Below, in pieces: positions 58,431-64,000 of a DNA stretch of 64,000 nt. The translations under genes and the position numbers were made by a program. The stretch is from NCBI GenBank assembly GCA_023101885.1, contig JALPQD010000213.1, positions 877,001-941,000 on the forward strand, given 5' to 3'. The notes under the pieces were generated by a model. The model was not told the DNA's origin. It saw only the letters and a list, made by a program, of their open reading frames with translations, and made no database searches. Positions within the stretch are counted from its first letter, which is position 1. Every line of letters begins with the position of its first letter. Origin of the DNA: Typhlomys cinereus (Eukaryota; Chordata; Mammalia; Rodentia; Platacanthomyidae).

Positions 58431-61400
58431 CAGAGAAGAGACCGATGGGAGAAAAAAGGGTGAAAAGCAGAAACTCAGAAGCATGCATGCAATGGAAATG
58501 CTCATAGAACAGAAATCTACTCAAAGCCTCCTCTGCGACACCGAGAACTTAAAATCAGTGGTACAGATCAGATGCCTTGCCATTGCATAGAAATTATGTT
58601 TTTTTTTTTTCAGAATAGAGGTGATACCAGTGCAATTTCTGACTGGATTAAGTGGTATGAGTGGTTTGTGACTGATAGGCTGGCTGTTGAGTTATGACCA
58701 AGCTCAAGTAAATGATGTGATGTCTTAGTAAAGAAAAGAACAAGTTTTAATTAGATGGTGTTAAGCCTGTATGATGTATTCATTGGGAATCTAGGCCTCT
58801 GATCCTTCTGACCAGTCAGATATTAATTGGAGGTTCCCATAACCCCTCTGGGGGTTAAAATTTTGCCAGGGTGATTCAGAAATAGGAGGGGGGAATATTA
58901 ATTCTCTTTATTGGTTTATTGCAAAGGGTGCAAGTCAGTAGCCAAATGAAAGGTCTTTATGGGGCAGGCATGTGGTAGCAGTGTGCAGCTTCCATTCTCT
59001 CTGGACCCCATACTTCCCCGTGCTCACCCAACAGCTAGCTCCCCTGCCCTCATCTCATGCTTTTCTTCTCTGGTTCAATGAGAAACCGTGTTCCAGAGAA
59101 CTAAGGCAGTGACCAGCAATCAACGTCCTCCTTGTTGGAGCACCAGCAAGCGCCCACATTCATGTGTATATACTTCGTCCTCCCCACACAGAACAAGTTC
59201 TGTCATCCTAGTCTGTGTAGAGACTGGTGGCCGTGGAGACTCTCTGCACTCTCTTTGGGGCAAATTCAGTTCTGAGACATTTCTATTGAAATGCTCCTAT
59301 ATGTCCTTTTCATATCCTACATATAACTGGGGGGTTTTACTTCCTCAGTTTTATATTTCTTTAAGCTATTCTAAAGGAAAGAATGCAAAACTTATTTTAC
59401 AGAAGTGATTTTATGTGTATGCCTCTTCCAATGAACATACCTCTGAGTTGCTAAGGGAGACTGGCATGTTTTAGTCCTTGTATACTTCATGCTGGCTTCT
59501 TTTGGAAATTTCTGAAGTAGATTTGTTAATTTGACAATCAATAACAGGACTTTTTAAATACACACATGACTTCTCCATGTACAGAGGCCCTCTGCCCCAT
59601 GATGTGCTTGCGTCAGACCTGGGTAGGTGGTGATTGGGTGGCTCCCCACAGCAGCACACCATCTGAGTGGTCTTCCTCACTGAACCCTATGGCTTCTGCT
59701 GTGTGTCAGACATGACAGATCACGCTTCTGGGATCTGTAGCACACCCGAGCCAAGAAGAACTGTTTACAAATTATAAACACACAGCCGTCCTGTGCAAAA
59801 CCAGAAGAGCAGTGAATCTCCTTTCTACCCAAGCTATCCATCTTGAGAGTGACATCCCTTAATTGCCGGTACTCCTTCCCAGCAAGTATCATCAGGGATG
59901 ACTAGAAGATGAAAGCCTGTCTGGCCCCTTGGCCCAGCTTCCCCAGGAGATGAATGCATTCCCATCTTCTGCCTGTCTCCATTGCACAGACCAGGACGTG
60001 GTCTGGGGTCTGTCATCCTTTTATTATCTGGAGCAGGGATTGTTGTGAAGTGACATCACCGTAGTTTCCTGCTCCTTCTCACTGTTGAAAGTGCACGATA
60101 GTCGTCTGTATTAGAAACCAGGTTGGATGCCCCAATTTTACCTTCTTTTCTTTTGTGATCACACAGAAAGCTTTCAGGACACTAGATTTTTGGCTTTTAA
60201 GAACTGAAATGTACAGACTAAACTTTTAGAGAGAGAGAGAGAGAGGAAAAAAACCTTTCTTACACCAGATGGCCCAGCGAAAAATTGCCTGTTGCAAGTC
60301 TAGTTTTCTGGAGACCCCAGAACAAACAGATAATGGCGAAGTTCAGGCAACAGCAAATCGGTTGACATTTCCTATTTGTATTAGAGTCCATATGCGGAGT
60401 ACTTCCATGCGGGCCTTATTTGTACGGATGCATTACAATGAAAATTGCATTAATTTTCTACACAGTAAAGGTCAGTAATTGAAGCACGAACCAAGAAACT
60501 ATTGTGCAAAGTGCTGTGTGCCATACTTAGTAAAGGTCACACAAGACAATAATATCTTGTTTTCATTGCTGAAGGTATAAATACTGTTGGGAAAGTTTCT
60601 TTCTTGTTCCAGTCCAACAGTCACTTATATAGAATGTTTCTGCATTCAACGTAACATCAGGAAGAAAGGACTCATAAGGGCATGTAATAAAAAAAAAGTG
60701 CTCTAGTTATTCACACATGCATAGCACTACTCTGATGTTTTCAGTGTAGGTTGGTTGGTTTATAACTAGACTCTTATTGGACCTGAATAATCTATTCTAC
60801 CGGTGTCTTTAGGCACCATGGCTTAACTGTGCTTAGGAGAAGGAAAGTGTTGTTTTATATTGTGCTATGTGTTTTTTATAGAATTAGAAAGAGGCAGTGG
60901 GAGATGTTCTTTGAAGGAACAAGGTGGAAGGATCTTTTTATAGTGAAAAGATACAAAAAAATTCTTGCACATTTCTTTCTTTCAAACGTTAGAATGCCAT
61001 AATGTTCTTTCAGCATCATTTTAGCATTCCATATGCTTTTCCATCTTGTAGACTGATTTGTGACCACATGATACAAATCTTTCTCCTTCATAAAGGAAGA
61101 TGCATATGCATCCTCTCAGAGTTAGTCTGCAGGGTCCACTGGATAAGGTGTCCAGGCCTACCAAGGTTCATTCATTGAAGGGTTTCCTCTTCAAGAGAGA
61201 CAGCATCATTCGTCTTCCTGACCTAAGAATAACACATTGCGCACGAAAGATGGTGTTGGAAGTGATTCTACTACAGTGAGGAGTTGGCTTATTTTTCCTT
61301 TGTGCCTTCTTAAGGAAGTCTAAAACATCTTTATCAGTGTTTTTTGTTAATTACAGCATAACAGTACTAGCTGTAGATAGAAAAGTATGGCGCTTTTAAG

Positions 61401-62882
61401 AAAAATTACAAACAAAGGATTGTTGTGCAGTTAACAATAGTTTTGTAAATATATACTTCTATTCATAGTTTCAGAACATACACAAACTATACACCAGGCA
61501 TGTCATAGAGGACTAGGACACGGAGATTTTTCTGAAGAAGAGAGCAAAGGATTATTTTGATTTAAACTCTAGTAATTTGATTTGCTATGGATTTTAATGA
61601 TACAGCAATTTTAGCGCTAAGATTTCTAGCATACTGTCATACTTTCAAGGTTTTATAGGAGAGTGGATTGCAGCCAATTTTTAATGACCAACATATGCAT
61701 GTTTGAATCATAACAGAGTGAATTTCCAAGTTCTTAGAGTTCTTTGACATATCATCTTGCTCATGATTCTTATTTTAAAAAATCAGACTTCCATTCTTAA
61801 AAGAGTTTAGACTTCATTACCTTTAGAATTAATCCAAAAATGTTATTAACCCAGCCCTTTGGAACATTATTCAGGACAAAATATCCCTGGTAGTTTTAGT
61901 TTTTTTTGAATATTGACTTAAAATACTGTACTTAGTATGTCAATTTCAAACATTGCAAAGTGTAAGAGCAGACTGTAAATTACACAAGTCATCTCTCCTT
62001 TTACTAGTTAACATTACTATCTAAAAGGTACAGTCATGGTCTCTGGGTCTTTAGTAGCAGATGATACATACAGGTGTTTAATTTCCCATTGTCTAGAATT
62101 ATGACATGAAGTTAAAGTACCATACAATGGACATGGCATACTATTTACCCACTAGTCATTTTTCTTGTCTTTTCTATTGAAACTCATTAGTTTACAGTAG
62201 TCCATTGTAAGTCACAACCATCCATGAAGTGTATAATGCTATTGGTAGATAATTTATCAGTTAATTGACAGATAATTTGTCCTAATCGATAATAGTGGAA
62301 ATGTCACTTCTTCCTCAGATAAGGGAAATTAACCCTCACTGTAATTATTGAAAACAAGAACATGGAAGAATAATTTCACTAATCAAATTCATGAAAATAG
62401 TAGTAGTTTCATAATATTCACAATTTGCAAGCTTTATATCCTTTAGCTCATTTAGCCTCTATACTAGCACATTGGCTGTCATTTACTCCCAAATGAATTG
62501 ACTAACCAACTCAAGAGAAATGAACATGTGAGATCTGTCAGAGCTGGTAGTGAGAGTCAAATCTGTTCCTTGTAACATAAATCCTTTATTACTGTGCTAC
62601 TTTGTTTTGAAGCAAGCATATCATTCATTCAGTAATTTGTTCATTAATTTGCACTCTATAGTACTGGAAGCATTTATCTGTCTCATCTTGGTATGAGAGT
62701 TCCTAGAGGTATGGAGGTTGATGACAGTCTGATGTGCTGTGATGACAGTCACAGTGCTGTGAGACCAACTTGAATGAAAGTGTGCAGGCGCATGGGTAGT
62801 TGGAGCTAAAATACTGAAGGAATCAGATCAGCTAATAGGGGATGATACTTGAGTCAAGTTTAAGGGTAATAAGACTTATGTT

Positions 62883-63160
62883 TTGGGGACTGGGGAGATG
62901 CTTCAGTGGTTAAAACCATTTCTCTACAAGCAGAAGAACTTGTGTTTGGATCCCCAGATCCCAAGTAAAAAACAAAGACAGCAGGTTGTAATTCCAGCCC
63001 TGAAGGCTGAGCCCCAGAGGAAGCAATAAGGAGGTGGAACAATCCAAGATCATTCCTGATGTTACCCTTGACCTCCATAGGTATACACAAACTTTATTCT
63101 CCTTTTGGTATGCATGCCTGTACATGCATGTGCACACATACATAACATGCATGCATGAAA
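62883..63160 (+). repeat. B4-like SINE, older subfamily
   Basis: The head 'ggggactggggagatgcttc' is followed by box B 'acttgtgtttggatccccag'. The B1-related body 'gttgtaattccagccctgaa' then 'ggctgagccccagagg' follows, then 'cccttgacctccataggtat' and a CA/CATG-rich tail. It retains more of the B1-like middle than the young copies. Confidence 0.75.
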
Positions 63161-63767
63161 AAATAATGTTTTTGTATTTCTCTATTAGATGAATGTCTTT
63201 CCTGATAGTGTCTTTCCTAGGAAGAACTAAAGGATGCCCATAGCTAAATCACTGAACTATGACTTCTTAGATCTCTCAACCGCACTTTACCTATAGGAGC
63301 CATTAGTCCTGTACCTCATATTCTGTCCGCTGGTCCATAAAACTTGTCATGAGATCTGTCTGCCTAGGCTCAAAGTCCCAGTTTTTGTTTCTCTAGACAA
63401 TTGCCAGGCTTTCAGTTGTGTCATCTGAGGATGTACATCACAAAGTTGTGACTTATTCCTTTTCCTTGCCCATTCTTTCATTTGTGAGCAGACAAGGATT
63501 CCTTCAAGGCAAGAGAACCTGTTGATAGATACCTGTGCATTGCCCAAATCTTCTTGTAGTGCTCAAATAGTTTCAGCAGGACAAAGCCACCAAGAAATGA
63601 TATTGATTATAAATGCAAACACTCTTTTGTTTATTTTACAAAGTACTCACACAAAAGTACTCTCTAGAAAGAACACACACTGTTTTCTCCTTCCAGTGTT
63701 TTAAAGAGATTTTATGTACTTAGTGTGTATGTATTTACATTGTGTGTATGCTTATGAAGGAGTGTAG

Positions 63768-63922
63768 GTACATGTGTGCCATGGTGTATGTGTGCTATAG
63801 TTCATGTGTGCTGTGGTACATGTATGTTGTGGTGCATGGGAACTCTTGTACGTGTGTGCCGTGGTGCATGTATACTGAGGTATATGTATATTGTGGTTCT
63901 TGGGTGCCATGATACATGTAGA
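63768..63922. repeat. Minisatellite, unit about 16-19 bp
   Basis: About nine diverged copies of a 'acatgtgtgccatggt'-like unit, with variants such as 'catgtgtgctgtggt' and 'catgtatgttgtggt'. Confidence 0.8.
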
Positions 63923-64000
63923 GAGAGCAGAGTACTGCCTCAGGTGTTGGTCCTCACTTTCTATCTTGTTGGAGACATGGTCTCTTTTTGTTTTTTTTTT
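63923..64000 (-). repeat. B4-like SINE 3' part, antisense, cut by the window edge
   Basis: The + strand 'aggtgttggtcctcactttc' and 'ttggagacatggtctctttt' match the antisense B1-related part of B4 elements as remembered. The preceding minisatellite probably grew from its tail. Confidence 0.5.

Larger units (their letters stand above)
57550..64000 (+). other. Mctp2: Mctp2 intron, 5' 6.45 kb (continues beyond window)
   Basis: Donor GTGAGT at 57550. The stretch holds a degenerate repeat at 58258-58430, a short (GA)n at 60228-60245, a B4-like SINE at 62883-63160, a minisatellite at 63768-63922 and the start of an antisense SINE at the right edge. 58440-62880 is otherwise unique-looking, and I found no further exon. 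Confidence 0.85.

Noticed and set aside
63768..63922. CRISPR-like array
   Set aside because: The units are adjacent and diverged with no unique spacers, and the DNA is mammalian, so it is a minisatellite.
57550..64000. Search for the next MCTP2 exon (region before membrane segment 2)
   Set aside because: No frame resembling the expected charged and then helical sequence with flanking AG and GT was found, so the exon is probably beyond the window.

Overview
The window is nuclear DNA from a rodent. It contains an internal part of one gene, Mctp2 (multiple C2 and transmembrane domain-containing protein 2), on the + strand. Seven coding exons with consensus splice sites lie at 2243-2345, 3647-3749, 17653-17754, 18978-19052, 21820-21939, 56003-56125 and 57508-57549. 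Joined, they encode the second half of the third C2 domain (C2C), a basic linker, an amphipathic segment, the first transmembrane segment and an acidic cytosolic stretch. The start of the gene, the second transmembrane segment and the C terminus lie outside the window. No other protein-coding gene, tRNA, rRNA or CRISPR array was found.

The rodent call rests on the repeats. There are B3-like and B4-like tRNA-headed SINEs, B1 and B1-ID composites, an ID fragment, L1 3' UTRs with a G-rich tract ending in a (TAA)n/A tail, ERVL-MaLR elements, and long (TG)n and (GA)n microsatellites. Typical murine B1 and B2 copies are almost absent. The young B4-like SINE has a body I do not recognise as a murine subfamily, so a non-murine rodent is likely. 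The species cannot be fixed from sequence alone.

Layout: 1-2242 is intron with an old L1 fragment split by a probable solo LTR that carries a 51-bp tandem repeat. 2243-3749 holds the two exons that carry the C2C calcium loops. 3750-17652 is a 13.9-kb intron with SINEs, nested L1s, a 60-bp tandem duplication and a 66-bp dispersed duplication. 17653-21939 holds three exons. 21940-56002 is a 34-kb intron that interrupts the first transmembrane segment. Its middle (about 29.9-36.65 kb) is poor in recognisable repeats and is the best place to look for regulatory elements. Its 3' part is repeat-rich and includes a nearly complete MaLR element (52543-55301). 56003-57549 holds the last two exons, and 57550-64000 is intron.

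No new multi-gene system is present. The observations most worth following are a nested L1 insertion with an unusually long (about 67-bp) flanking duplication, a reading frame shared by three L1 3' UTR copies, two short dispersed duplications each about 700 bp apart, a frame that stays open past a splice donor with a hydrophobic tail, and candidate conserved noncoding blocks.
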